A stretch of 64,000 nt of DNA from an uncultured Lachnospiraceae bacterium (GTDB lineage Bacteria > Bacillota > Clostridia > Lachnospirales > Lachnospiraceae). The stretch is from contig CACZBW010000018.1 of assembly GCA_902779575.1 (NCBI GenBank), positions 1 to 64,000 on the forward strand, given 5' to 3'. The translations under genes were made by a program, and so were the position numbers. Below are positions 8,253-16,629 of this stretch, piece after piece; positions within the stretch are counted from its first letter, which is position 1, and every line of letters begins with the position of its first letter. A model generated the notes under the pieces. The model had not been told where the DNA came from. It did no database searches and saw only the letters and a program-made list of their open reading frames with translations.

Positions 8253-9500
8253 TTATACGCCGAACAGTCCGGCGATCTTATCTTCGTTCAGTTTGGATCC
8301 GATAACGCACAGACGGCCTGTGTAATCCGCGGAACCTGTACGGATCTCAGCCTCCTCGGGAACCATGTCAAAATGAATCCATGTCCCGTCTTCGCGCGGC
8401 ACCATGCCCTTGGAGCGGAGGATGATTCCATAGCTGTTCTCGTCCGAATCAGAGAGTGTCTTCAGGATGCTGCGGATCTCTTCATCGGTATAGGTCTTCG
8501 GAGTCTCCATCCCCCAGCTGGTAAAGATCTCATCCGCATCATGATGATGGTGGTGATGATGGTGGCCGTGTTCATCATGGTGGTGATGGTGATGATGTTC
8601 ATGCTCATCCTCGTCGTCATCGTCGTCATGATGGTGGTGATGTTCATGTTCCTCTTCATCGTCATCATCGTCGTGATGATGGTGATGATGCTCATGCTCA
8701 TCCTCGTCATCATCATCGTCATGGTGGTGATGGTGCTCATGCTCATCCTCGTCGTCATCGTCGTCATGATGGTGATGGTGATGATGCTCATGTTCCTCAT
8801 CATCGTCATGGTGATGATGGCAGCTGCACTCACACTCGTCATCCTCGTCGTCATCGTCATGATGATGCTCTTTTTCCTCCGCCAGAAGCTGATCTGCCAG
8901 AGATACCGACTGTACCATGGCGTCATGGATCGTCTGCCCGGACAGCTGGTCCCATGGAGTGGTGATAATGCGCGCGTCCGGATTCTTCTCACGGATCATG
9001 GCGATCGCCGCATCCAGCTTCTCCTTGTCAACGTCCTGGGTCCTGGACAGAATAATGGTGCCTGCGGACTCGATCTGATTGTTGTAGAACTCGCCGAAGT
9101 TCTTCATATAGATGCGGATCTTCTTGACGTCCGCAACTGTCACCAGAGAACCGATCTCAAGGTCGCAGTCCTTCGCCGTATTCTCGATCGCCCTGCGCAC
9201 GTCCGACAGCTTGCCCACGCCCGACGGCTCAATCAGGATATGATCCGGATGGAACTGGTCCACAACCTGACGCAGTGCCTGGGCGAAATCACCCACAAGC
9301 GAGCAGCAGATGCAGCCGGAATTCATCTCTGTGATGTTGATGCCGGCGTCCTTCAGAAATCCGCCGTCAATGCCGATCTCGCCGAATTCATTCTCAATCA
9401 GGACAACCTTCTGTCCCGCAAACACATCCTTGATCAGCTTCTTGATCAATGTTGTCTTCCCTGCTCCGAGAAAACCCGAAATAATATCAATTTTAGCCAC
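8253..9500 (-). CDS. CobW/COG0523-type metal chaperone GTPase with long His/Asp tract
   Basis: This 415-residue G3E GTPase has P-loop GFLGAGKT (9-16), the ENEFGE motif (36-41) and the COG0523 metal-site signature CICC (63-66). A CobW C-terminal domain occupies about 330-415. Between them, about residues 208-325 consist almost only of His, Asp and Glu in alternating blocks (HEHHHHH and DDDDDEDE), with a short Cys cluster (ECECSC). Such tracts bind Zn, Ni or Co in related chaperones, but this one is unusually long. The start is GTG with AAGGAG upstream. It is the first gene of a two-gene unit with the CobW-like gene downstream. Confidence 0.85.
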   Translation of the reverse strand: MAKIDIISGFLGAGKTTLIKKLIKDVFAGQKVVLIENEFGEIGIDGGFLKDAGINITEMNSGCICCSLVGDFAQALRQVVDQFHPDHILIEPSGVGKLSDVRRAIENTAKDCDLEIGSLVTVADVKKIRIYMKNFGEFYNNQIESAGTIILSRTQDVDKEKLDAAIAMIREKNPDARIITTPWDQLSGQTIHDAMVQSVSLADQLLAEEKEHHHDDDDEDDECECSCHHHHDDDEEHEHHHHHHHDDDDDEDEHEHHHHHDDDDDEDEHEHHHHHHDDDDDEEEHEHHHHHDDDDDEDEHEHHHHHHHDEHGHHHHHHHHDADEIFTSWGMETPKTYTDEEIRSILKTLSDSDENSYGIILRSKGMVPREDGTWIHFDMVPEEAEIRTGSADYTGRLCVIGSKLNEDKIAGLFGV

Positions 9501-9620
9501 TTCTGTCTCCTTCTTTCTTCCGTCCGGCTGAAACCATCCTGCTTTATGAAAGTCCCGGCCTCCTGCTGCGGCGCGCGGGCTCTGAAAGCATGCCTTACTG
9601 ATCCGCGGAGGTTTCTGCCT

Positions 9621-9649
9621 TTTTAACTGTACTTTATCACAGCTGTCAA
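9621..9649 (-). promoter_or_regulatory. Candidate promoter of the CobW pair
   Basis: A perfect -35 TTGACA (9649-9644), 17-nt spacer and TTAAAA (9626-9621) lie on the minus strand about 120 nt before the GTG start. The 307-nt gap 9501-9807 also holds the ABC operon terminator. No metal-regulator operator was recognised. Confidence 0.5.
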
Positions 9650-9712
9650 GGTATCAGCAGCTGCCGCAATTAAGTTGTGCTCAATCGAATGACATTATAG
9701 TACAGGGTTCCG

Positions 9713-9758
9713 CAAAAAACAAGCCCCGGCAAAAAGGGATTCCTCCGCTTTTGCCGGG
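9713..9758 (-). terminator. Terminator of amino-acid ABC operon
   Basis: A 10-bp perfect stem (CCCGGCAAAA / TTTTGCCGGG, 9725-9734 and 9749-9758) is followed on the minus strand by a short GC step and a run of six T. It lies 50 nt after the ATPase stop codon. Confidence 0.75.
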
Positions 9759-9807
9759 ACGGCTCAACGACTCTTTATGCTGCATGCTGCTGCGTACAGC
9801 GCAATGC

Positions 9808-10566
9808 TTAATGCTGCAGTTTTCCGAGGAAAGCCTGCATTCTGGCGTGATCCGCGTTGAAGACATCATGCGCGCTTCCTTCCACCGCTACAACGCCCTG
9901 GTCCATGAAAATAATATGGTCAGAAATCTCGCGCGCGAAATTCATCTCATGCGTGACAATCACCATGGCGATGTGCAGGTCTGCCAGCGATTTGATGACC
10001 TTCAGGACCTCGCCGGTCAGCTCCGGATCCAGCGCGCTGGTAGGCTCGTCGAAAAAGAGGATCTTCGGATTCAGGGCCAGAGCCCTGGCAATGGCGACGC
10101 GCTGGCACTGACCGCCCGAAAGCTGGCAGGGATAAGCATTCTCCTTATCCTCCAGTCCCATCTTCTTCAGCAGCTGCCTTGCCTCCGCGAAAACCTCGTC
10201 GCGGCCCCGCTTCTGATTGTGAATCGGCGGATCCGTGATATTTTTCATCACCGAATAATGCGGGAAAAGATTAAAATTCTGAAAGACCAGGCCGAACAGG
10301 GAGCCGACCTCTTTCATCTTTGCGCCCTTCGGATAGACCTTTTTCCCGTCAGGCTCCACCCAGGCAACCCGCTCTCCGTTATAAATGATCTCTCCGGAGT
10401 CGATTGTCTCCAGCATGGTCGCGCAGCGGAGCATGGTCGATTTCCCCGATCCGGAGGGGCCGATAATGGACAGGATCTCGCCCTCATTTACCTTAAGGGA
10501 GATATCTTTGATAACTTCAAGCCCGCCGAAATGCTTGCGGATATGATTCATTTCCAGAAGTGCCAT
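9808..10566 (-). CDS. Polar amino-acid ABC transporter, ATP-binding protein
   Basis: This 252-residue ATPase of the GlnQ/HisP type energises amino-acid import. It has Walker A GPSGSGKST (36-44), signature LSGGQCQRVAIARALAL and Walker B ILFFDEPTSALDP, with the switch histidine in VTHEMNFA. It is the third gene of a binding protein-permease-ATPase operon and is followed by an intrinsic terminator. The exact amino acid cannot be told from the sequence. Confidence 0.92.
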   Translation of the reverse strand: MALLEMNHIRKHFGGLEVIKDISLKVNEGEILSIIGPSGSGKSTMLRCATMLETIDSGEIIYNGERVAWVEPDGKKVYPKGAKMKEVGSLFGLVFQNFNLFPHYSVMKNITDPPIHNQKRGRDEVFAEARQLLKKMGLEDKENAYPCQLSGGQCQRVAIARALALNPKILFFDEPTSALDPELTGEVLKVIKSLADLHIAMVIVTHEMNFAREISDHIIFMDQGVVAVEGSAHDVFNADHARMQAFLGKLQH

Positions 10567-10584
10567 CTCTGCTCTCCCCCTTTC

Positions 10585-11235
10585 TCAGGTATAATAGCTC
10601 ATCGACTTCTCCAGGCGTTCCATCAGGAAGGCGACGAGGGCGTTGAAGACATAGTAGAAGAGTGCCGCGACGAGGAAAGGCATGAAATTGGTCTCCTTCG
10701 CGGCGATCTGCTTCGCGATCGTGAACATCTCGGCGTACGCCAGGGAAAAGGCCAGCGAGGTGTCCTTGATCAGGGTGATGACCTCATTTGTCATCGAAGG
10801 AAGAATCCGCTTGATCACCTGCGGGAAAATAATCTTGAGGAAAGTGCTGGACTTTGAATAGCCCAGAAGTCTCGCCGCCTCATACTGCCCGGGGGACATG
10901 GACTCGATCCCGGACCGGTAGATCTCGGCGAAATAGGCTGCGTAGTTGATGGAGAAGGCGATAATAATTGCCGTAAAACGGTAGCCGCCGCCGATATTCG
11001 CCCCGAACAGATAATAGGGGCCGAAATAAACCGCCAGCAGCTGCAGCATCAGGGGCGTCCCTCTCATAATCGAGATATAGACCTTCATCGCGCCCTGGAG
11101 AATCTTGTTCTTGCTCATTCTCCCGAAAGAGACAAACAGCCCCAGAGGAAGGGCAAAAAGCAGGGTCAGAGCGAAGATGGACATGGACTTGAGCATGCCC
11201 CCTCCGAGCTGCTGAAGCATAACCGAAAATCTCAT
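10585..11235 (-). CDS. Polar amino-acid ABC transporter, permease
   Basis: This is an inner-membrane permease of the HisM/GlnP type with several transmembrane helices and the conserved loop EIYRSGIESMSPGQYEAARLLGYS, which contacts the ATPase. A longer reading from 11262 would start inside a large stem-loop. The ATG at 11235 (216 residues, MRFSVMLQQLGGG) has GGAGG just upstream and is preferred. It lies 18 nt before the ATPase gene. Confidence 0.88.
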   Translation of the reverse strand: MRFSVMLQQLGGGMLKSMSIFALTLLFALPLGLFVSFGRMSKNKILQGAMKVYISIMRGTPLMLQLLAVYFGPYYLFGANIGGGYRFTAIIIAFSINYAAYFAEIYRSGIESMSPGQYEAARLLGYSKSSTFLKIIFPQVIKRILPSMTNEVITLIKDTSLAFSLAYAEMFTIAKQIAAKETNFMPFLVAALFYYVFNALVAFLMERLEKSMSYYT

Positions 11236-11254
11236 GGTTCCTCCATAGAAGATA

Positions 11255-11300
11255 ACTGACATGCCTGCGGATCCGCCTGGCGCATCCCTGGCATGTCAGT
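11255..11300. repeat. Strong intercistronic stem-loop between binding protein and permease
   Basis: Outer arms ACTGACATGCC (11255-11265) and GGCATGTCAGT (11290-11300) pair perfectly. The inner arms GGATCCGCC and GGCGCATCC pair with one mismatch. No T-run follows. Such hairpins often stabilise the upstream binding-protein mRNA so that it is made in excess over the permease. That role is inferred here. Confidence 0.75.
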
Positions 11301-11393
11301 CATATCAGTTTTCTCAGTTGCTGACGCTCTCCGGCGTCAAAAGCTTTCCCTCAGGCAGGGAAGCCCTGTTTTTCTCATACCGCTTCCCGGATC

Positions 11394-12242
11394 TTATTCC
11401 GCTTCGGTCTCCGCTTCCGTTCCCGCTTCGGCAAGGCCGAGGGTATCCGCCAGGCATACCATATCAGCGATCTCGTATTTCTCTGCCAGCTCCATGAAAA
11501 TGCCGTTTTCATAGAGAATGCCCAGATCCTTGTTCACGATCTCAGCCAGGGTATCATTGCCCTTCTTGAAGCCGATCGCGTACTTCTCAGCGTTCAGATA
11601 TTCGTCAAGGATCACATAGCCTTCGCGGCGGTTAATCTGATACAGGGCTACGCCGATATCCAGCGCTACCGCGTCCAGGGAACCTGCCATAAGCTCGGCA
11701 AAAGCGGTGTTGTTGTCCGCGAACTGCTGCAGGGTTCCGAAAGTAGCTCCAAGGTCCGCCTGGTCGCCGCCCTCTTCCAGAAGGGTAAGCGCTGCGGAGT
11801 CAGCCTGCACGCCGACGATCTTTCCTGCCAGGTCAGCCAGAGAGCTGATGCCGGAATTCTCGGCTGTGATGACTACTTCACTGTTGTTGACATAAGGTAC
11901 GGAGAAGGTGTAGGCGTCTTCTCTGCCGTCCATGGTAAATCCGTTCCAGATGCAGTCGATGGAACCGGAATTAAGTTCAGCGTCCTTGGAATCCCAGTCG
12001 ATCGGCTGCTTGACCAGCTCCCAGCCCTCGATCTCGCAGAGTGCTTCGGCCAGCTCCAGATCGAATCCGGTATAGTCGCCGTTGTCGTCCATATAACCGT
12101 AAGGCGGATACTCCGCATCAAAACCGACAACAAGCTTTCCTTCCGTGTTCAGGCCGGTCTCCTCGGCAGAAACGCTCATCCCGCCCATAAGGGATGCAGC
12201 CATAGACAGACATAAGCAGGACACAAGAATCTGTTTTCTCAT
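11394..12242 (-). CDS. Polar amino-acid ABC transporter, substrate-binding protein
   Basis: This is a secreted solute-binding protein of family 3. It starts MRKQILVSCLCLSMAAS, a signal peptide ending near SVSA-EE, followed by the family opening LVVGFDAEYPPYGYMDDNGD and GFDLELAEAL. The ATG at 12242 is chosen because GGAGG lies 10 nt upstream, while the GTG at 12251 is too close to it. The C-terminus is short, acidic and Glu/Ala-rich. It is the first gene of the operon, separated from the permease gene by a strong stem-loop. Confidence 0.9.
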   Translation of the reverse strand: MRKQILVSCLCLSMAASLMGGMSVSAEETGLNTEGKLVVGFDAEYPPYGYMDDNGDYTGFDLELAEALCEIEGWELVKQPIDWDSKDAELNSGSIDCIWNGFTMDGREDAYTFSVPYVNNSEVVITAENSGISSLADLAGKIVGVQADSAALTLLEEGGDQADLGATFGTLQQFADNNTAFAELMAGSLDAVALDIGVALYQINRREGYVILDEYLNAEKYAIGFKKGNDTLAEIVNKDLGILYENGIFMELAEKYEIADMVCLADTLGLAEAGTEAETEAE

Positions 12243-12339
12243 CTTTTCCACTCCTCCAGAAATAAACTACCCAATACGGACCCCGGGCTTCTGCCCGTTA
12301 ATGCTTTTTTGCGGCAATGCTTTAACCTGCTAAATCGCT

Positions 12340-12374
12340 AAAAAGCAGATACATACTAGCATGTATCTGCTTTT
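12340..12374 (-). terminator. Terminator of the xanthine dehydrogenase operon
   Basis: A 14-bp perfect inverted repeat (AAAAGCAGATACAT / ATGTATCTGCTTTT) with a 6-nt loop ends in five T on the minus strand, 137 nt after the xdhC stop. The arms are symmetric, so it may also work on the plus strand. Confidence 0.8.
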
Positions 12375-12422
12375 CCTGTCAAGTCTATTCTCCGTTCAGA
12401 TATTGCAATTCACGGGCGGCTC

Positions 12423-12500
12423 AAATCAGGTCCGGCTCACCGTGCCTGCAGCTAAAATGCGGCTTCTGAATTTCAGCCGGGGCTGCAGAGCAGGAACCGC
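12423..12500 (+). repeat. Diverged dispersed repeat copy after xdhC
   Basis: Aligned without large gaps to 7157-7234, this stretch keeps AAATCAGGT, the GTGC.TGCA loop, and the end GCAGGAACCGC. Like the copy at 7140-7234 it lies a few bases from the stop codon of a minus-strand gene, here xdhC. Confidence 0.6.
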
Positions 12501-12510
12501 GCTCAATGTC

Positions 12511-12993
12511 TCAGCCTTCCTTCTCTTTGGGATATCCGAGCACCTTCTCGAGGGCGTTCAGGATATTCTCATAACCCGTGCAGCGGCAGAGATGTCCCGC
12601 AATCTCCTTCCGCAGTTCTTCCCGCGTATACCTGCGCCCTTTTCCCATAAGCTCCACAGCTGTCATGATCAGGCCCGGCGTGCAGAAACCGCACTGCACG
12701 GCCGCCTCGTCCACAAATGCCTGCTGGATGGGATTCAGCTCCCCTGTCGGGGTCTTGAGTCCTTCCGTCGTCAGGATGTGCTTTCCGTCCGCCCACATGG
12801 TCAGGTACAGGCAGGCATCCACGGCAACGCCGTCCACAAGCACCGTACAGGCGCCGCATTCGCCTACGCCGCAGCCCTTCTTGACCGAAGTCAGGTTCAG
12901 CTTCTCTCTCAGTGTCTCCAGGAGGGACTCCCTTATATCCACCGCAAGCTCTTCCCTGCGGCCATTTACATACATATTGATAATCTGAAGCAT
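12511..12993 (-). CDS. xdhC: Molybdenum hydroxylase (xanthine dehydrogenase type), 2Fe-2S subunit
   Basis: This small electron-transfer subunit has two [2Fe-2S] clusters. The N-terminal plant-type cluster uses C41, C46, C49 and C61 (GCGVGECGACT). The C-terminal cluster uses C101, C104, C136 and C138 (QCGFCTPG and CRCTGY). The 160-residue length is typical. The ATG at 12993 has GGAG upstream and matches the family start, and an earlier in-frame start at 13038 would overlap the FAD subunit gene. It is last in the hyuA-yqeB-guaD-xdhABC operon. The substrate is inferred from context as hypoxanthine, xanthine or urate. Confidence 0.93.
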   Translation of the reverse strand: MLQIINMYVNGRREELAVDIRESLLETLREKLNLTSVKKGCGVGECGACTVLVDGVAVDACLYLTMWADGKHILTTEGLKTPTGELNPIQQAFVDEAAVQCGFCTPGLIMTAVELMGKGRRYTREELRKEIAGHLCRCTGYENILNALEKVLGYPKEKEG

Positions 12994-13030
12994 AGCACTC
13001 TCCGCCTTCCCGTATCGCGGGATCTGCTTT

Positions 13031-14002
13031 TTAAGCAAAAAGATTGTTTCCCAGAGAGGACAGCATCGCCTCCCTGAGAGCCCTCCGGGCCAGTTCCGAG
13101 ATCAGCTGCAGACGGAACTCCTTCGACGCTCTCCAGGAGCTTCTGGGCTGGACTTCCTCCAGGACATGCTCCCCGATCAGCTCATAGACCGAAGGATCCG
13201 CGGCGGATCTTCCCCGGAGCAGATTTTCCGTCTTATAGCAGCGGATCGGGGTCGGAGCCGCGACGCCGTAGCCGATCCGGATATCGCTGATCACTCTGCT
13301 CTCCGGGTTTCCTCCACTCTGCATATCCTGTGCTGCAGTTTCCTGCCCGCCGCCGTTCTCTGCCGCCTCATCTGCCGGAGCAGCTCCCAGCTTAACGCGG
13401 ACGCAGCATCCCAGCGTGGCAATCTCCATCGCCCTGCGCTTTCCGTATTTGATATAACAGCCTGTAAAGCCCACGTAATCCTGCGGTTCGATCAGGATTG
13501 CGGTCAGGATCTCCTCGCGTTTGCGTACAGTCTTCCCCGGTCCCAGATAGAATTCCGTAACGGGGACCTCCCTTGATCCGTCAGGTCCCTGCAGAACCAG
13601 GCGCGTGTTCAGCGTCTGCATCACGGCTGCGGAATCCGCGCTGGTCGCGCCGTTGCAGAGATTTCCGCCGATCGTGCCCATATTCCGGATCTGGGGGCCT
13701 CCGACAGTCTCCACAGCCTCCCCCAGATAGGGAACGCAGGAACGGATGAGCGGATCCTTTGCAAGATCCGTGAAGCAGGTCGCGGGTCCGATCACCAGGG
13801 TCCCGTTCAGAAGACGGTCCACCCCGTGCAGTTCCGGAATTTCGTGGATGCTGACAAGAGTCCCTCCCACGCCCTTTCCGCTTCGAAGGCGCACCAGGAC
13901 GTCCGTCCCGCCGCTGATGACAGTGGCGTCCGGATCCGCCTTCAGGTGTTCGATCGCGTCTTCGACCGATACAGCCTCAACGTAATGTTCAATATCATAC
14001 AT
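13031..14002 (-). CDS. xdhB: Molybdenum hydroxylase (xanthine dehydrogenase type), FAD subunit
   Basis: The 323-residue FAD-binding subunit carries electrons between the Fe-S clusters and NAD or another acceptor. It has the FAD-binding motifs VISGGTDVLVRLRSG (about 34-48) and GTIGGNLCNGATSADS (about 108-123), then a CO dehydrogenase flavoprotein-like C-terminal domain. A Gly/Ala/Gln-rich insertion (about 209-235, EAAENGGGQETAAQD) is not usual for the family. It lies between the large subunit and the 2Fe-2S subunit genes. Confidence 0.92.
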   Translation of the reverse strand: MYDIEHYVEAVSVEDAIEHLKADPDATVISGGTDVLVRLRSGKGVGGTLVSIHEIPELHGVDRLLNGTLVIGPATCFTDLAKDPLIRSCVPYLGEAVETVGGPQIRNMGTIGGNLCNGATSADSAAVMQTLNTRLVLQGPDGSREVPVTEFYLGPGKTVRKREEILTAILIEPQDYVGFTGCYIKYGKRRAMEIATLGCCVRVKLGAAPADEAAENGGGQETAAQDMQSGGNPESRVISDIRIGYGVAAPTPIRCYKTENLLRGRSAADPSVYELIGEHVLEEVQPRSSWRASKEFRLQLISELARRALREAMLSSLGNNLFA

Positions 14003-14137
14003 AATCTATCCACCGTCCGTCTTTCTGTTCTGAAAAGCTGCTGTTCCGCTTTTCGCCGCAGCCGTCAGCACACATGTTTCAGCGCATATTCCGCCCGGCA
14101 GCCCTGCTGCCTTTTATAATCCGTCAGATATAATCCG

Positions 14138-16594
14138 TCAGATCAGTCCCTTTTCCCGGAAAGCCTCCACCAGCCTCTGAGGCGTCATGGGAAGCTCATT
14201 CATCGCCACGCCGGTTGCGTTCAGGATCGCGTTCCGGATCGCCGGAGCGACTGAAATCACCGGGGGCTCCCCGAGCGCCTTATTGCCGAAGGGACCCATC
14301 GGGTCATCCAGCTCCAGGAAGATCGTCTCGAGATCCGGTATATCCATGGAGGTAGGAATCTTGAAATCCAGAAGGTTGTCGTTCAGCGGCCTTCCCTTCG
14401 CGTCGTAGAGCAGCTCCTCCGACAGCGCATAGCCGATTCCCATGGCCATGCCGCCGTGAACCTGGGCCTGCGCCAGCTGCGGATTGATCAGGCGTCCGGA
14501 ATCATGCACATTGATAATCCGGTTGATCTTCACCTTGCCCAGAGGCATGTCAACGGTAAGATCCACAAAACTGCAGCCCGAGGCAAAGGAATTTTCCTTG
14601 CAGTGACTGGTCACTTCCGCTGTAATGTGCTCCGAACGGCTCAGGGAATAAAAGGCAGTCTGCGCCAGATCCTTCATATCCAGAAGCACTTTTCCGGGTT
14701 TTCCCTCAATATTTCCTGTATCCCGCAGGATGGAATCTTCCCCGTTTGGCAGATCCTTCAGCTCGAAAGGCTTGAAGTCAACATCCGGGAAGTCTGCCCA
14801 GGCCGCCGCCGGATCGATCTTTGCCGATTCATCCTCCGGAAGCTTCTCGCAGATCTGATTCTGCCAGATCATCAGCTCCTCCGCCGGCCTGTCCAGCATA
14901 TAGGACGCGTAATCCAGGATCTTTTTCCGGAATTCGATTCCGCACTTTTTGACTGCCTTGCCGGTGACGAATGTCTGCCTGGACGCATAGGCGCCGGTAT
15001 CAAAAGGCGCAAGGTCGGTATCCTGGGTGGATATGATATATACCCTGTCAGGCGTAATGCCGGTAATCTCGGAGGCCATCTGCGTAAATACCGTATCCGC
15101 CCCCTGGCCGATTTCCGTCGCACTCAGTTCGACCTGCATCGATCCGTCCTGATTCAGGATCATGCGGGCGCTGGACGTCTCCAGAGAAATGGGATGGACG
15201 CCAACCTTGTACATGAAGATGGACATCCCCACTCCATGCCGGACCGAACCGGTCTGCCCGGCGTAAGCCTTTCTCTTTTCCTCCCAGCCGATGGCCTCCG
15301 CGCCTCTGCGCATGCACTCTTTCATGCTGTAGCTGTAATAGGTGATGCCGTTGGAAGCGGAAAAACCAGCCCCGACGCAGTTATCCATACGGAACTTCAG
15401 CGGGTCAAAGCCGCCGGCCTGACAGATATCGTCCGCCAGGCAGTCCGCGATGAACACCGCCTGCGGAACGCCGTAAGCGCGCATCGCCCCCGCCGTGGCG
15501 GAGGAGGTGTAGACCGTCGTCGCATCCGATCTGCATCCGTATTCATCATGGTACAGATCCTTGAAAATAGTCGCGATCGAGGCGGTGATCGCATGTCCGT
15601 GCGAGGCGTAGGCGCCGCCGTTGGAATATTCATCCATGGTCCTTGCAAGGAGTTTTCCGTCCCTGGTAAACAGGGCTTTTACTTCCCCGCGCACAGCGTG
15701 GCGCGTTCTTGTCGAAGCCATGCATTCTTCCCTGGAGATTTCCAGTTCCACCGGCCTTCCGCCGCAGGCAATCGTAAGAAAGGCGTTCAGCGGTTCATAC
15801 AGAACGTCCTGCTTGTTGCCGAAGCCTCCGCCGATATAAGGCTTGATCACGCGGATCTTTCCGACCGGCCAGCCCAGCGCCTGGGAGATTACCCGCCGCA
15901 TAATGTGCGGGATCTGTGTGGAGCTGGTTACCGTCACTTTTCCGTTCGTGTCCACATAAGCCCAGCTGGTCGCGGACTCAATATGGCAGTGCGCGATGCG
16001 GGCAGTCTGATAGACCGCGGAATGCTCAAGAAGCTGGTCTGCCCCGTACTCCTCTGCGGCTTTCTCCTTCGCCTCCTCATATGTAAGCTCCCCGGAACGG
16101 AACGATGTGTGAAGAAGGACATTGTCCTTCCGGAGATTCGGATGAAGCGGCGTCGCTCCCGGGGCCAGGGCCTGATCCACTGTCACAATCGGGTCATACT
16201 CCTCGTAGGAGATCTTCAGCAGCCGTTCCGCCCTCTCGCAAGCAACATTGTCCGTCCCGACGATCGCTGCTATGTCGTCCCCGTAGAGACGGACTCTTTC
16301 ATTGAGCAGCTTTCTGTCCGCGATGTCCTGGTGCGCCGGCTCGACGCTCCAGGGATGGCCGGCCGTCGGGAACTCGATATCCGGAACGTCAAAACAGGTT
16401 ACAATCTTCACGACTCCCGGAACCTTCTCCGCCTCGGACGTATCGATGGACAGGACGCGGCCGTTCGCGATCGTCGCATGCACGACCTTCGCCGTAAGAC
16501 AGTTCTTCGGCTTCAGGTCGTTCGCATATCTGGCTTCCCCGGTCACTTTGCCCCGGGCGTCCACCCTCTTCATGCTTTTTCCGACACTCTCCAT
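14138..16594 (-). CDS. xdhA: Molybdenum hydroxylase (xanthine dehydrogenase type), molybdopterin subunit
   Basis: This 818-residue catalytic subunit hydroxylates a purine (hypoxanthine or xanthine; the enzyme can also work in reverse on urate). It has the a/b hammerhead region at the N-terminus, the cofactor motifs GGGFGNKQD and MRAYGVPQ, ATEIGQGADTVF, and the C-terminal LGEPP carrying the glutamate that acts as base in this family. Co-location with yqeB, guanine deaminase and hyuA supports a purine substrate and a selenium-dependent form of the cofactor. Other hydroxylases of this family act on nicotinate or aldehydes, so the substrate remains inferred. Confidence 0.92.
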   Translation of the reverse strand: MESVGKSMKRVDARGKVTGEARYANDLKPKNCLTAKVVHATIANGRVLSIDTSEAEKVPGVVKIVTCFDVPDIEFPTAGHPWSVEPAHQDIADRKLLNERVRLYGDDIAAIVGTDNVACERAERLLKISYEEYDPIVTVDQALAPGATPLHPNLRKDNVLLHTSFRSGELTYEEAKEKAAEEYGADQLLEHSAVYQTARIAHCHIESATSWAYVDTNGKVTVTSSTQIPHIMRRVISQALGWPVGKIRVIKPYIGGGFGNKQDVLYEPLNAFLTIACGGRPVELEISREECMASTRTRHAVRGEVKALFTRDGKLLARTMDEYSNGGAYASHGHAITASIATIFKDLYHDEYGCRSDATTVYTSSATAGAMRAYGVPQAVFIADCLADDICQAGGFDPLKFRMDNCVGAGFSASNGITYYSYSMKECMRRGAEAIGWEEKRKAYAGQTGSVRHGVGMSIFMYKVGVHPISLETSSARMILNQDGSMQVELSATEIGQGADTVFTQMASEITGITPDRVYIISTQDTDLAPFDTGAYASRQTFVTGKAVKKCGIEFRKKILDYASYMLDRPAEELMIWQNQICEKLPEDESAKIDPAAAWADFPDVDFKPFELKDLPNGEDSILRDTGNIEGKPGKVLLDMKDLAQTAFYSLSRSEHITAEVTSHCKENSFASGCSFVDLTVDMPLGKVKINRIINVHDSGRLINPQLAQAQVHGGMAMGIGYALSEELLYDAKGRPLNDNLLDFKIPTSMDIPDLETIFLELDDPMGPFGNKALGEPPVISVAPAIRNAILNATGVAMNELPMTPQRLVEAFREKGLI

Positions 16595-16629
16595 AGAGTA
16601 TTTTCACCTCCCTGAGAAAGAATATTTCG

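Noticed and set aside
8462-8992. Met/Thr-rich ORF opposite or in another frame of the His tract
   Set aside because: It is a frame shadow of the GAT/CAT codon repeats encoding the His/Asp tract of the CobW GTPase.
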